Positions 35,979 through 45,113 are shown, counted from the first letter of the stretch. The stretch: 64,000 nucleotides of DNA from JABWBD01 sp040768665 (GCA_040768665.1 JAXGMN010000028.1:1-64000); one strand, 5' to 3'. The notes: a model not told the origin generated them from the letters alone. Numbers and translations are program-made.

Positions 35979-36376
35979 AGGCTGTTTACCGAGTCCGCCT
36001 CGGCTGTTTGATCGTCTACGAGTTGAGAAAATAATCGCTCGAAGTCCGCTTCGAGATTGTCCAACACGGCCAGCCTTGGGCTGGTCAGACGCAAGTCATT
36101 AGCCCGTGATGCAACGAACGCCGCCAAGTCGTCGGCTGTTCGAAATTCCTCGACGCTGTGCTCTATCCTGCTCTTCAATCCGGAGGCGGAGAACGCGAGG
36201 TTCTTCAATTCACGCGCGCCGATCCCGAAGAGTCTGCGTGCGCGGTCGAAGTTGCGTGTCATCCGTACGCGCAGCGCGTGGGGCTCGAGGCGCAACACGA
36301 CTAAGCCGATGTTTACCGCTTCGGCCCGAAACCGATCGGGGCAATACTGCACCACACTGTAAAAGCCTCTCGCCAT
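35975..36376 (-). CDS. DUF3037-family protein
   Basis: This 133-residue protein has the DUF3037 signature GFYSVVQYCPDRFRAEAVNIG followed by VVLRLEPHALRVRMTRNFDR, with a helical C-terminal half. The family is of unknown function and often sits beside a small HipA-like or toxin-like partner. It overlaps hsdM by 4 bp and follows the 78-residue ORF by 3 bp, so it is embedded in the hsd operon. It may be half of a two-gene accessory defence module (inference). Confidence 0.75.
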   Translation of the reverse strand: MARGFYSVVQYCPDRFRAEAVNIGLVVLRLEPHALRVRMTRNFDRARRLFGIGARELKNLAFSASGLKSRIEHSVEEFRTADDLAAFVASRANDLRLTSPRLAVLDNLEADFERLFSQLVDDQTAEADSVNSL

Positions 36377-36379
36377 TGT

Positions 36380-36616
36380 TCACTCTCCCGTCGCACCGAA
36401 TCGCGGCGCGGGCTGGTCCATCCATACATGGACTTTTTCGGCAACAAAGCCCGTCCCGCTACAAATCAGGATGGTCCAGGCTTTGCGTGCCTTGTTCGAA
36501 ACCTCCCATTCCTTGGGTATCGTTCGCACGATGTCCTCCACGGTGGCCGTATCCACTTCGCGCCGCTGAGTGGCGCAAGCCTCAATGATATCCTCGCGGA
36601 ACTCCGAAAACAGCAC
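36380..36616 (-). CDS. Small protein of unknown function in the hsd operon
   Basis: This 78-residue protein (MLFSEFREDIIEACATQRRE, then WTILICSGTGFVAEKVHVWM) has no recognised domain. It sits 32 bp after the AIPR gene and 3 bp before the DUF3037 gene, all leftward. The tight spacing argues that it is a real gene and the likely partner of the DUF3037 protein. Confidence 0.55.
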   Translation of the reverse strand: MLFSEFREDIIEACATQRREVDTATVEDIVRTIPKEWEVSNKARKAWTILICSGTGFVAEKVHVWMDQPAPRFGATGE

Positions 36617-36648
36617 GGTAGTGTCCTAAGAGTGTTTTGCTGGTCCGG

Positions 36649-38388
36649 CTAGAGCAGTTCTAGCTGTCGATATTGTGCTGGCGGAGTCGCAGCATCCGCA
36701 GCGGGGTTTTCGTCGGGCTGGGGAAAACGAATCCGCGCCACCAGCCGTTCACACTTAGCGGCGTTCTTGGAAAGGCTCGCAAGGTATTCATTTGGGTGGT
36801 TTCTGATAACGTCTACCCGAACGGACTCGAACAGGCGCTCAGCCGCGGTTGCAGCCTGCGACAAGATCGCATTTGAGTCGGTGGCAGTATCCCATCCCGC
36901 CAATGACGGATCCTGATAAACAAGATGAAGAACGATTCGCTGTAGATGGCTTGCCACTAACTCAGCTTTTGGTGTCACGCTAGATGAGCGCGAATCGACA
37001 GTCGAATCAACGATACGCATAATCTTGACCGCGTTCCAGATTCTCATCGCGGTAAGTTCCGGATAAAACAGTTTCTTATACGCCGAAGAATCCGTATCCC
37101 ACAACGAGCTGATTTCGCGTTTAGCTTGAACCGCGAACCACGGTTCCTGGTGAGCGCAGGCAAGTGCAATAGTTGCATCTTTCAGTGTGCATCCCTGCTC
37201 TCCGACTGGTTCCGACTCTCCACCCCAGCGAAAAGAGTATTTGCGCCTATCAACGGCAAAGTCAGTTGCAATTCTCGCATGGATTGGATCCAAGCTAACG
37301 AAGTCTTGAGCGTTGACTGCGTTCTGAAGGTTCGTAAATTTCGTAACGCGCTTTGCAAAACCGTCAGGACAGTGTTTTACGGCAATCGCGCGAATTTGGA
37401 TCCAGAGTTTATCCTTATCCGCCTCTGGGATGGCATCGAAGCTATCGCCGACAATCCCCGTTGTTTGTGCGCCCTTTACTAAGCTGATTCCCTCAAATTT
37501 GAAGACGGCCACCTCCGATTGGAGGCGACCATAAACACCGGGCTTAATGGAATCGCAAATGATTGTCAGACCATTGTTGAAATACCAAAAGTGCTCGGGT
37601 TCGTCGCGTGCAGTACTTCCAATCGCCACATTGACGTCTGACCGCCGCGCATAATCCCGGAGATTCATGTGAGTAATATGCGGGTGCTTTTTCCACAACT
37701 CTGCAATGGCGCGACCTTGAACGCGGCCAAACACGGCATAGTATGGATCCTTGATTTCCCCCCAGTTTGATAGGTACAAATCGGCGTTTACCTGCGGCGG
37801 ATCCGATTCTCGCTGAAGTGCTTCCAAAAGGTTAGGCTGATGCCAATGAATTACTTCCGCCAAACCCATCCCGTCATCTAAGCTTGCAGCCAGTTCGGTT
37901 ACCCTATTCAGAACGCTGTTGTCGGCCATGTGTGGGCCGTGGTGAACTGTAATCAAAACAACCTTCGCCGCGGACCGGAGTGCCATGTCGATCTCATTTT
38001 TCCTTCCGAAAATCTTTTCATTCTTCTCGAAGGCTGTCCAATTTGCGTTGACCAAATGGCCAACTCCGTCAACGAATTCGCCGGCATCTTTCCATCCAAT
38101 TCCCGTTGACCATTTAGCCTGCACAAGGAGCAATCGAGAGGATTGCTGGTCGTAATAAATCGCATCAATTCCCCGATCATGGAAGCGATCTGTGACAGAT
38201 GCTGCCGCATCAGAATCAGTAATGTCAGCGATGACTTTCATGCAGTATGCCGCCAAGGCACGGGAAAGCGAGGCAATCCGCATTTGCCCTGGACGGTTTT
38301 CGTAATCTGTCATGTCTAAGTGGGGAATGATCGTGTCGAGGCGACGCTCAATTCTCTGGATCCCGATTGGGGTTACGCCAGTGTTCAT
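36649..38388 (-). CDS. AIPR-family abortive-infection protein with N-terminal nuclease-like domain
   Basis: This 579-residue protein has the AIPR (PF10592-type) core: DEPEHFWYFNNGLTIICDSI, the KGAQTTGIV-like segment SLVKGAQTTGIVGDSF, and FTNLQNAVNAQDFVSLDPIH. The N-terminal 150 residues contain FHDRGIDAIYYDQQSSRLLL followed by VQAKWS. This D...Q-x-K arrangement resembles a PD-(D/E)XK restriction-type nuclease. AIPR proteins were first linked to abortive phage resistance and are frequent passengers in restriction loci. The gene is noticeably AT-richer than hsdM and hsdR, a sign of separate acquisition. It lies between hsdS and the DUF3037 pair on the same strand. Confidence 0.87.
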   Translation of the reverse strand: MNTGVTPIGIQRIERRLDTIIPHLDMTDYENRPGQMRIASLSRALAAYCMKVIADITDSDAAASVTDRFHDRGIDAIYYDQQSSRLLLVQAKWSTGIGWKDAGEFVDGVGHLVNANWTAFEKNEKIFGRKNEIDMALRSAAKVVLITVHHGPHMADNSVLNRVTELAASLDDGMGLAEVIHWHQPNLLEALQRESDPPQVNADLYLSNWGEIKDPYYAVFGRVQGRAIAELWKKHPHITHMNLRDYARRSDVNVAIGSTARDEPEHFWYFNNGLTIICDSIKPGVYGRLQSEVAVFKFEGISLVKGAQTTGIVGDSFDAIPEADKDKLWIQIRAIAVKHCPDGFAKRVTKFTNLQNAVNAQDFVSLDPIHARIATDFAVDRRKYSFRWGGESEPVGEQGCTLKDATIALACAHQEPWFAVQAKREISSLWDTDSSAYKKLFYPELTAMRIWNAVKIMRIVDSTVDSRSSSVTPKAELVASHLQRIVLHLVYQDPSLAGWDTATDSNAILSQAATAAERLFESVRVDVIRNHPNEYLASLSKNAAKCERLVARIRFPQPDENPAADAATPPAQYRQLELL

Positions 38389-38530
38389 TTGATGATCTCC
38401 ATCGAACCAGGTGCTTCGCTACGAGTTAAGTCATAGTGGTGCCAGTCGCAGTTGACTCGCGCCGGCGCTCGTGCCGGCCGAGACTGCCACTTCCATCAAC
38501 CGCGTTGGTTTCCAGCGCCCACGCCATGCC

Positions 38531-39769
38531 TCACTCCCCCTCCGGCGACGGGAACAACTGCTGCATTAGGCCCTTCTTGTGCGTCTTGAGCGCCGCGAGC
38601 TTGTCGGCTTCGGCGGCGATCCGGGCGTCGAGGGAGGAGAGGCAGTCGGCGATCTGCTGCTGCTCAGCCAACCCAGGGAGTGGCATCGGAATCTTGTCCA
38701 GCATTGCCCGATTGAGTTTTGGCTGTGCCATCCCCGTGATGAAATCCCGTAGATCGGTTACGTTCAAGTAAACCTCTACGAGTTTCTGTGTCGCTGAGTC
38801 GGCGAAGCGGAGAACGTGCGCGTGATTGTTTACCCACGTCTTGCCCGTGATCGCGAAGGCAATTGGATAGGTTCGAGCTACGAGATTTGCGCCGTCCTCT
38901 GACACGCAAAGCAGATCCTCATCAAAGATGTGACCATTGACGTAGTCCACGATGCCCGAAGCGCCGTAGTAAGGAACCTCGCCCGTATTCCGGTCTTTCT
39001 CGGTGATCGGGATCCGCTTATTGTCGAGATTTTCAGCGACGCGCGATAGCGGCTTTATCTCCCACTCCGGCGCATCGCGGAACTCGCGGAAACGGAGGCG
39101 GGGAAGGGTTTCAACTTCGCGGGGGAAAAGCTGCTGCACCAGGGCTTTCTTATGAGCCTTCAGCGTCTCCACTTTTCGTCCCTGCGCCACAATCACCTCG
39201 TCGAGCGGCGTCAGACAGTCGGCGATCTTCTGCTGCTCGCGCTCCGACGGAAAGCAGATCACGAAATCCTTGATTTGCTTGGCGCTGATGTGCGGGATTC
39301 CCGAGCTAGTATTGATCTTGTCGACATAGCGATGAAACAACGGCGAGTTGACGTGCAGGAAGAGGAACCTGATCAAACTCGGATCAGTCGTCCGCAGCCT
39401 CGCAACCCGCTGTACAAGTAGAGCCCCCGCGTCATCGGAAGAGATCAAGGCGGAGTTCTTGCCGACCTTTGAACCGTCCATTCCGATTACCAAATCATTC
39501 TCGATCACTTCAAACTTCTTGAGGCCATCTTTGTTGCCGAGAAAGTAGCGATCGATCTCGGGAGTGTGCCGAATCGCTCCTTCAGTAATGTTAATGCCTC
39601 TGAGGAGTTTGGTACCCGTGCTGTCCTCGCAAATGTCGGTACCGTCGAACGGATAACCGGAAAGCAAATCGACTTTGTCGCCTATTGGGATTTCCCTCCA
39701 CCCCTCCGCCTTCCGAAACTCCGGAAACCTCAGCCTTGGCGTCAGCTCGCGTTTGTTGTCACTTTTCAT
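38531..39769 (-). CDS. hsdS: Type I restriction specificity subunit HsdS
   Basis: This protein of about 412 residues is read from MKSDNKRELTPRLRFPEF; an open frame continues upstream but is not conserved-looking. Two target-recognition domains are present. Each starts with an LRFPEF/LRFREF motif and a W-E/R-I segment and ends with a coiled coil: EREQQKIADCLTPLDEVI, and AEQQQIADCLSSLDARIA with KKGLMQQLFPSPEGE. The two halves are near tandem repeats, as is standard, and define the bipartite DNA target read with HsdM. A REP-RAYT element separates it from hsdR. Confidence 0.93.
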   Translation of the reverse strand: MKSDNKRELTPRLRFPEFRKAEGWREIPIGDKVDLLSGYPFDGTDICEDSTGTKLLRGINITEGAIRHTPEIDRYFLGNKDGLKKFEVIENDLVIGMDGSKVGKNSALISSDDAGALLVQRVARLRTTDPSLIRFLFLHVNSPLFHRYVDKINTSSGIPHISAKQIKDFVICFPSEREQQKIADCLTPLDEVIVAQGRKVETLKAHKKALVQQLFPREVETLPRLRFREFRDAPEWEIKPLSRVAENLDNKRIPITEKDRNTGEVPYYGASGIVDYVNGHIFDEDLLCVSEDGANLVARTYPIAFAITGKTWVNNHAHVLRFADSATQKLVEVYLNVTDLRDFITGMAQPKLNRAMLDKIPMPLPGLAEQQQIADCLSSLDARIAAEADKLAALKTHKKGLMQQLFPSPEGE

Positions 39770-39827
39770 CTTGAAAGCCCTTGGCTGTACGACGATCGCA
39801 TGCTGCTCGACACGGGCGAAAACTTGT

Positions 39828-40562
39828 AGCGGCACGGCGCGAGCCGTCCGGTTTGTTTTGCCGGTTTGACGGTTTTGTAATCTACTCACGAGGGTAGGAC
39901 CGGAGGGCTTGCGCCCTTCCGCTTCCGGCTTCCGCCTGCTTTCGTCATTGTTACTGGTTTGCTTTTGAGCCGCCGCCATCCTGTGCTTCAACGGTGTATA
40001 TGATTGCCGCATCGAGCGACTCTTCGTCGAACAAACAACGTACACTCCCCTTTCGCGTCCACCAATGTTCGCGAAGACTCGCCTCGGCGACACCTTGGGA
40101 CCGCTGTTGGTCTTTCAACTTGCGTGTGCTCCACGCTTTCAGTTGATCTCGAACTTGCTCCCCGCTGTGGCTAGCCGCCGTGATCACGGCGTGGCAATGG
40201 TTCGAGCGGCAGTTCACCGCGTGCAGGTGCCATGCACGAAGTTCGCAATGCCAGGAGATCGTTTCATTGACAATCGCACGTTGCGTTTCATTAAGAACGA
40301 CCGGTTTCTCTACCATTTGCTCACGGCACCAGTCCGCCAGCAACGGTTGTGGAATCTGGTCACCTTTGTGCCACTTCGTCCAGCCTCGTTCATCACCTGG
40401 CATCCAGGTTCCGTAGCAAGTCCACGTCAAGAAATATGCGAGAGGATCCGTGTTCATGTCGATCGGAAAGTTCGTGGCTGGAGTCCTAGCGGTACGGCGC
40501 AAGCCGCCCGGTTTCTAGTAAGTTCGTGAGTAAGTTCACCGGACGGCTTGCGCCGTGCCGCT
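39828..40562. mobile_element. REP-flanked RAYT unit (REPtron) between hsdR and hsdS
   Basis: REP-like words AGCGGCACGGCGCGAGCCGT (39828-39847) and AGCGGTACGGCGCAAGCCGC (40488-40507) lie in direct orientation on the two sides of a Y1 transposase gene. A third, inverted copy (ACCGGACGGCTTGCGCCGTG, 40538-40557) follows next to the hsdR stop. The 40488 and 40538 copies form an inverted pair around TTCGTGAG. This is the standard layout of a RAYT with its own REP sequences. It occupies the whole hsdR-hsdS spacer. Confidence 0.8.
39951..40457 (-). CDS. REP-associated Y1 transposase (RAYT)
   Basis: This protein of about 168 residues is read from MNTDPLAYFLTWTCYGTWMP; an upstream start 15 codons earlier is possible. 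It has the HUH motif in AVNCRSNHCHAVITAASHSG and a candidate catalytic region KAWSTRKLKDQQRSQG, ending with WWTRKGSVRCLFDEESLDAA and IIYTVEAQDGG. RAYTs are single-strand DNA transposases that mobilise REP hairpins, and this copy appears intact. It lies in the same direction as the hsd genes, so hsdS transcription could pass through it. Confidence 0.82.
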   Translation of the reverse strand: MNTDPLAYFLTWTCYGTWMPGDERGWTKWHKGDQIPQPLLADWCREQMVEKPVVLNETQRAIVNETISWHCELRAWHLHAVNCRSNHCHAVITAASHSGEQVRDQLKAWSTRKLKDQQRSQGVAEASLREHWWTRKGSVRCLFDEESLDAAIIYTVEAQDGGGSKANQ

Positions 40563-40570
40563 CCGGTTGT

Positions 40571-43500
40571 CTATTCTTCATACGCACTCAACCCCGAGAT
40601 ATCACGCCCTTGAGCGCGGCGGCGGAGCAACGGCACGAGGTCGGCCATCAGGGCCAGTTCCTTTTCCGCGCGGGCACGCCAGCCAAGGTCGAGCGGGGCA
40701 AGCAGCTCAGTGAGCTGTTCGCCGTCGAAGATCATGCGGCTGAGAATTTTGTCGACGAACGCCTGGAGCGATTCGGGCGGCAGGCCGTGCTTCTGAGCGG
40801 CGGCGGCAAGCTCGGCGGCGTGCTTCTCGTCCTTGAACCGCTGGTAGCCGGCGCGGATGGCGGCTTCATCGAGGCCTTCGCCGGCCTTGAGGCCGCGGAC
40901 GTATTCGGTGATCGCGTCCCGCTCGTCGAGGAACTTTGAGTCGGCGGCGATCAGGCCGATGAGTTGCTCGCGGCTCATCGTCGCCTTGCCGGCCGGCTTG
41001 GCCTGGAAGTCGGTGATGAGCTTCATGATGTAGTCGTAGTCGATCATCGCGCTGGCGAAGAGGACGAACTCAAAATCGAGCTGATCGACGGCCGTGTCGG
41101 TCTTCTCGCCGGGCTTCTCGCGCTGTTCGCGGAGCCGCTGGGCGATTTCAAGGTACTGGCCGCGGAAGGCGGTCAGGTCGTCCTGGGGCAGGATGGCCTG
41201 GATCGTCTGTTCCTGTTCAGGGGTGAGGTCGGTGTATTGGTCGAGCTGGGTCTGAAGACGCTGCACTTCCTTGAAGTGCTTGATGAAGGCGGCGCGGGCG
41301 TCGTCCCCCTTGAGGTTGGCGACGTCTTCCGGCTTGCCGGTGAGGCCCTGCGACTGCATGAACGTGTCGAGTGCGGTCCTGGCCTCTTTGAGGTTGTCGA
41401 TGACAACGGGAGCCTTGTCGACGAGCCAGATCTTGCGGGCCTGTTCGACCTTCACGCCGGAGAACAGGGCGATGGCGTCGTCGACGGCCTTCTGCTGCCC
41501 GCGGAAGTCAAGGATATTGCCGTAGGGCTTGGTGTCGTTGAGCACGCGGTTGGTGCGGCTGAAGGCCTGGATCAGCGTGTGATGCTTGAGGTTTTTGTCG
41601 ACGCAGAGCGTGTTCAGGTATTTGGAATCAAAGCCGGTTAGCAGCATATCGACGACGATGGTGAGGTCGAGCTTTTCGCGGCCCTTTTGCGGCAGGTCGG
41701 CGTTGGGGAACTGCTGGTCCTTGATGCGTTGCTGGACGTCTTGATAGTAGAGGTCGAACTCTTCGATGCGGTGGTTGGTGCCGAATCGCTGGTTGTAGTG
41801 AGCGATGATCGTTGAGAGCGCCTTCTTCTTGCCGTCGGGGTCGTGCTTGTTGTCTTCCTGTTCCTGGGGCAGATCTTCCTGGATCTGCCGGACGTCAGGG
41901 CTAACGTCGGCGGGCGGGGAGAAGACGGCGGCGATGTTGAGCGGGACGAAATCGGGGTCGGCGAGCCGCCGGCCGTTTTGTATTGCATCGAACAGCGCGT
42001 AGTACTCGATGGCGTCGTTGATGCTGGCAGTGGCGAGCAGCGCGTTGAACCTGCGACCGCCGGTGGCGACGTCGTGCTTGGCGAGGATGGCATCGACGAT
42101 GGCGCGTTTGGCGAGCGTTTCGCCCGGTTTGACCTCCGCACCGTCGGGCTTGTAGTAGTCGACGTGGAATCGCAGGACGTTGCGATCTTCGATGGCGTGG
42201 GTGATGGTGTAGGCGTGCAGTTCCTTCTGGAAGAGGTCCTCCGTGGTTTTCAGTGTCTGTACATCGCCTTCGATGCGCTTGTAGCTGGCGTTCTCTTCGA
42301 AGATCGGCGTGCCGGTGAAACCGAAGAGTTGGGCGTTGGGGAAGAACTCCTTGATGGCCTGGTGATTGTCGCCGAACTGCGAGCGGTGGCACTCGTCGAA
42401 AATAAAGACCATGCGCTTGTCGCGGAGCGGTTCGAGGAGGTCCTTGTAGGTCGCCAGGCCCTTCTTTTCCCGAACCTTGTTTCGCTTGCTGTTCTCGTCG
42501 AGCGCCAGGCCCAGCTTCTGAATCGTGCAGACGATGACCTTGTCGGCGGCGTCGTCGGAAAGCAGACGGTCGACGAGGGCTCGGGTGTTGGTGTTTTCTT
42601 CGACGCACCCCTCCTGGAAGCGGTTAAACTCTTCGCGGGTCTGGCGGTCGAGGTCTTTGCGGTCGACAACGAACAGGCACTTGTCAACGGTGAGGTTGGC
42701 CTTCAGCAGCGTGGACGCCTTGAAGCTGGTGAGCGTTTTGCCGCTGCCGGTCGTGTGCCAGACGTAGCCGTTGCCGAGCTTCCTTTCGATGCAATCGACG
42801 ATGTGCTTGACGGCGTAGATTTGATACGGCCGCATCATCATCAGCTTCTGCTCGCTGGCGACGAGGACCATGTACCGACTGATCATGTGGGCGAGCGTGC
42901 ACTTGGGGAGGAAGGCTTCGGCGAAGGCGTCGAGCCCCTTGACCTTGGAGTTGTCGGGCCGGGCATGCTCGTAGATGGGCAGAAAACGCTCATCGGCGTT
43001 GAAGGCGAAGTGGCGGGCGTTGTTGTTGGCGAAGTAGTACGTGCTGTCGCGATTGGTGACGATGAAGAGTTGCACGAAGCAGAGGATCGTGCGCGTGTAG
43101 CCATTGCCGGGGTCGTTCTTGTATTCGACGATCTGCTCGATGGCGCGGCGCGGGTTGATGCCGAGGGCCTTCAGTTCGATCTGCACCGCGGGGATGCCGT
43201 TGATCAGCAGGATGACGTCGTAGCGGTGGTGGCTGTTGTCGGTGTTGATGCGGAGTTGGCTGACGACCTCGAAGGTGTTCTTGCACCATTCGGCGATATT
43301 GACGAGCGTGTAGTTGAGCGGGGTGCCGTCGTCGCGCGTGAAGCTGTTCCGGTTGCGAAGCGTCTGCGCGGCGGTGAAGACGTCTGGGGTGACGATTTCA
43401 TCAAGCAGGCGCTGGAATTCGCCACTGGTCAGGTGGACGTGATTGAGCGCCTGGAACTTCTCGCGGAAATTCTTCTCCAGCGCCGCGCGGTCCCGGATAT

Positions 43501-43573
43501 CCGCACGGTGTTCGTACTTCAAGCCGCGAAGCGTCTCGATGAGATGATCTTCAAGCTGGCGTTCTGGAGGCAT
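40571..43573 (-). CDS. hsdR: Type I restriction endonuclease HsdR
   Basis: This 1,000-residue protein starts MPPERQLEDHLIETLRGLKY. Its N-terminal nuclease domain contains VILLINGIPAVQIELKALGI (the D...E-x-K type motif). Superfamily 2 helicase motifs follow: VWHTTGSGKTLTSFKAS (motif I), FIFDECHRSQFG (DECH box), FGFTGTPIFEENA (motif III) and LIQAFSRTNRVLNDTKPYG (motif VI). The HsdR C-terminal helical domain completes it. HsdR translocates DNA and cuts at a distance when HsdS finds an unmodified site. It appears intact and is the first large gene of the leftward operon. Confidence 0.96.
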   Translation of the reverse strand: MPPERQLEDHLIETLRGLKYEHRADIRDRAALEKNFREKFQALNHVHLTSGEFQRLLDEIVTPDVFTAAQTLRNRNSFTRDDGTPLNYTLVNIAEWCKNTFEVVSQLRINTDNSHHRYDVILLINGIPAVQIELKALGINPRRAIEQIVEYKNDPGNGYTRTILCFVQLFIVTNRDSTYYFANNNARHFAFNADERFLPIYEHARPDNSKVKGLDAFAEAFLPKCTLAHMISRYMVLVASEQKLMMMRPYQIYAVKHIVDCIERKLGNGYVWHTTGSGKTLTSFKASTLLKANLTVDKCLFVVDRKDLDRQTREEFNRFQEGCVEENTNTRALVDRLLSDDAADKVIVCTIQKLGLALDENSKRNKVREKKGLATYKDLLEPLRDKRMVFIFDECHRSQFGDNHQAIKEFFPNAQLFGFTGTPIFEENASYKRIEGDVQTLKTTEDLFQKELHAYTITHAIEDRNVLRFHVDYYKPDGAEVKPGETLAKRAIVDAILAKHDVATGGRRFNALLATASINDAIEYYALFDAIQNGRRLADPDFVPLNIAAVFSPPADVSPDVRQIQEDLPQEQEDNKHDPDGKKKALSTIIAHYNQRFGTNHRIEEFDLYYQDVQQRIKDQQFPNADLPQKGREKLDLTIVVDMLLTGFDSKYLNTLCVDKNLKHHTLIQAFSRTNRVLNDTKPYGNILDFRGQQKAVDDAIALFSGVKVEQARKIWLVDKAPVVIDNLKEARTALDTFMQSQGLTGKPEDVANLKGDDARAAFIKHFKEVQRLQTQLDQYTDLTPEQEQTIQAILPQDDLTAFRGQYLEIAQRLREQREKPGEKTDTAVDQLDFEFVLFASAMIDYDYIMKLITDFQAKPAGKATMSREQLIGLIAADSKFLDERDAITEYVRGLKAGEGLDEAAIRAGYQRFKDEKHAAELAAAAQKHGLPPESLQAFVDKILSRMIFDGEQLTELLAPLDLGWRARAEKELALMADLVPLLRRRAQGRDISGLSAYEE

Positions 43574-43612
43574 CTTTGCGGCCCAATTCCTCTCGGCGGT
43601 CTTTCATTTCCG

Positions 43613-43813
43613 CTATTTCGGCTTGACCGGCTTTGAAACTTGCTGGAGGAACTTGTCCAGGTCGGACCGCCTGAACAAGCGATAGCCATTGGCCGGATTC
43701 CGATGCATGGGAATCTTGCCGGCTTCGGCCCAGGCACGAAGCGTGTTCTGCGAGACGCCGAGAACCTTCGCCGCTTCGGCCGTAAGAACGTATTCTGTCA
43801 AGCTTTGCGCCAT
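43613..43813 (-). CDS. Excisionase/MerR-type helix-turn-helix DNA-binding protein
   Basis: This protein of about 66 residues is read from MAQSLTEYVLTAEAAKVLGV; a start 7 codons earlier is possible. It has the winged HTH_17 pattern: TAEAAKVLGVSQNTLRAWAE, then GKIPMHRNPANGYRLFRRSD and LDKFLQQV. It is encoded 39 bp upstream of hsdR on the same strand. Small proteins of this type often precede restriction genes and may control their expression, by analogy with C proteins (inference). Confidence 0.8.
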   Translation of the reverse strand: MAQSLTEYVLTAEAAKVLGVSQNTLRAWAEAGKIPMHRNPANGYRLFRRSDLDKFLQQVSKPVKPK

Positions 43814-43984
43814 AGAACGCCCCTCTTCCCGCATCTCCAGGCAGAACTCCCTAACTCTATCAAAGTCTGCAATCCGAAGCTAGACCCCGCGAGTTTGCCG
43901 AAGCAGGAATCCCCTGGGGTCATTGTCGCCGTGTGTCCTTAGAGTCAAGCTGCTTTCCCAACCATTCCGCTGTCTCCCTTTAGC

Positions 43985-44400
43985 TGCGGACTGCCTGTCT
44001 CGACTCTCGCCACCGCCGTGTGGACGCCGCCGTGACCTCGGTAGCCCAGTGCGGCGGCCACTTCGCTCGCCGCGGTAGCCAAACGCGACGCCGCGCAAGC
44101 TGCGCCGCCACCGCCCGCCTGCCGTCATCCACCCGCCGGGCGAGGCTGCCACAGGCTCCGGTCGTACCCGAAATGGGCTCACCACGGCATCCACAATCAC
44201 CTCCAGCGCCGCCACACGGCTTCAGCGGGACCAACTGCGGCAACCCCGCGTCGTCCGGCCCATCACCAAAAGCCGCCGCATCTTCGCCACGAAGCGATCC
44301 GAACCCACCAGCAGTCCGCGAAAAGCGCGCGGGCCCAGGGTGACGGCGGCGGTGAGGTCCACGCCCGCTCTCGCACGAACTGCGCATAGGCTCCCCGACC
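43985..44400 (-). pseudogene. Decayed RAYT C-terminal region
   Basis: In broken frames the minus strand reads YAQFVRE, then VDLTAAVTLGPRAFRGLLVG, SDRFVAKMRRLL, and further on EVIVDAV and SPGGW. This is the usual end of long RAYT transposases (Y-x-x-F-V, G-S-x-x-F-V-x-x-M). At least two frame changes are needed and no start is present. It is unrelated to the intact RAYT at 39951. Confidence 0.55.
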
Positions 44401-44559
44401 CCAGTCTTTCCCCCGAAGCAACCTCCCCTGCCTTCGAGGTTAGGAGTAGAATAGTAGAATAGAGGAGCATGTTGTTGACCGGACTCGGGAATCGTGAGAA
44501 ACTTGTCGGTACGAAGCCCTTCGTCGATCCTGGTCAATTCCGCCCCTGGGGGATCGCTC

Positions 44560-44808
44560 ATGCATACCGTTCGTGTCGTAACAAAGACCGAGGCCGACGG
44601 CTCGCTGTCCCTGCGGATTCCGCTGGGCCGGCCGGAGGCCGAGTATGAGGTGTTGGTCATCGTCCAGCCAGTGGCGGCTCCTGGCCAGACACCGGAACAA
44701 CGCGGCTGGCCACCCGGCTACTTCGACCGAACGTATGGCTCGATCGACGACGAGACATTCGTCCGGCATCCGCAGGGAGAGTTGCCGCAGCCCGTCGAGA
44801 TGGCGTGA
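44560..44808 (+). CDS. VapB-like antitoxin candidate (orphaned)
   Basis: This 82-residue protein is read from MHTVRVVTKTEADGSLSLRI; the open frame starts 22 codons earlier without similarity. The first part is a short beta segment of the kind found in AbrB/VapB-like antitoxins (V-x-x-T-E-A-D-G-S-L-S-L-R-I-P). The acidic C-terminal tail ends SIDDETFVRHPQGELPQPVE. Directly behind it lies only the C-terminal third of a PIN toxin, so it looks like an antitoxin that has lost its partner. Confidence 0.6.
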   Translation: MHTVRVVTKTEADGSLSLRIPLGRPEAEYEVLVIVQPVAAPGQTPEQRGWPPGYFDRTYGSIDDETFVRHPQGELPQPVEMA

Positions 44809-44814
44809 TGTTCC

Positions 44815-44973
44815 ATCCGTTACCATCTGGAAACAACCGGCGCTGCGATCGGTCCGTATGACCTGCAGATTGCCGCCATCGCACTGGCCCACGGCTGCAC
44901 CGTCGTCACGCACAATACCTCCGAGTTCAGCCGGATTCCCGGCCTGCTGGTCGAAGACTGGGAGACACCCTAA
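44815..44973 (+). pseudogene. VapC PIN toxin, C-terminal remnant
   Basis: The plus-strand frame reads LETTGAAIGPYDLQIAAIAL, then AHGCTVVTHNTSEFSRIPG and LLVEDWETP before TAA at 44971. This is the VapC ending with its third and fourth acidic/Asn positions (GPYDLQIAA and THNTSEFSR). The first 80-90 residues and their metal-binding Asp are missing, so it cannot be active. Confidence 0.75.
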
Positions 44974-45113
44974 GCTGCCGACCTTCCCGGCCGAAGTCCA
45001 ATTTCGGGGTCCACGAATGACGAAAAACTGGACTTATCTCCCTTTGCCCCCTCACTCAAAGTGCAAAGTGCCGGTCTGACCCCGATCCCTGACATTACTT
45101 CGGCGTGAAATGG

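Noticed and set aside
39770..40093. N-terminal extension of hsdS into the RAYT unit
   Set aside because: The extension overlaps REP words and the transposase gene and has no HsdS similarity.
41843..43636. 597-residue plus-strand open frame opposite hsdR
   Set aside because: It mirrors the HsdR helicase motifs, which are unmistakable on the minus strand.
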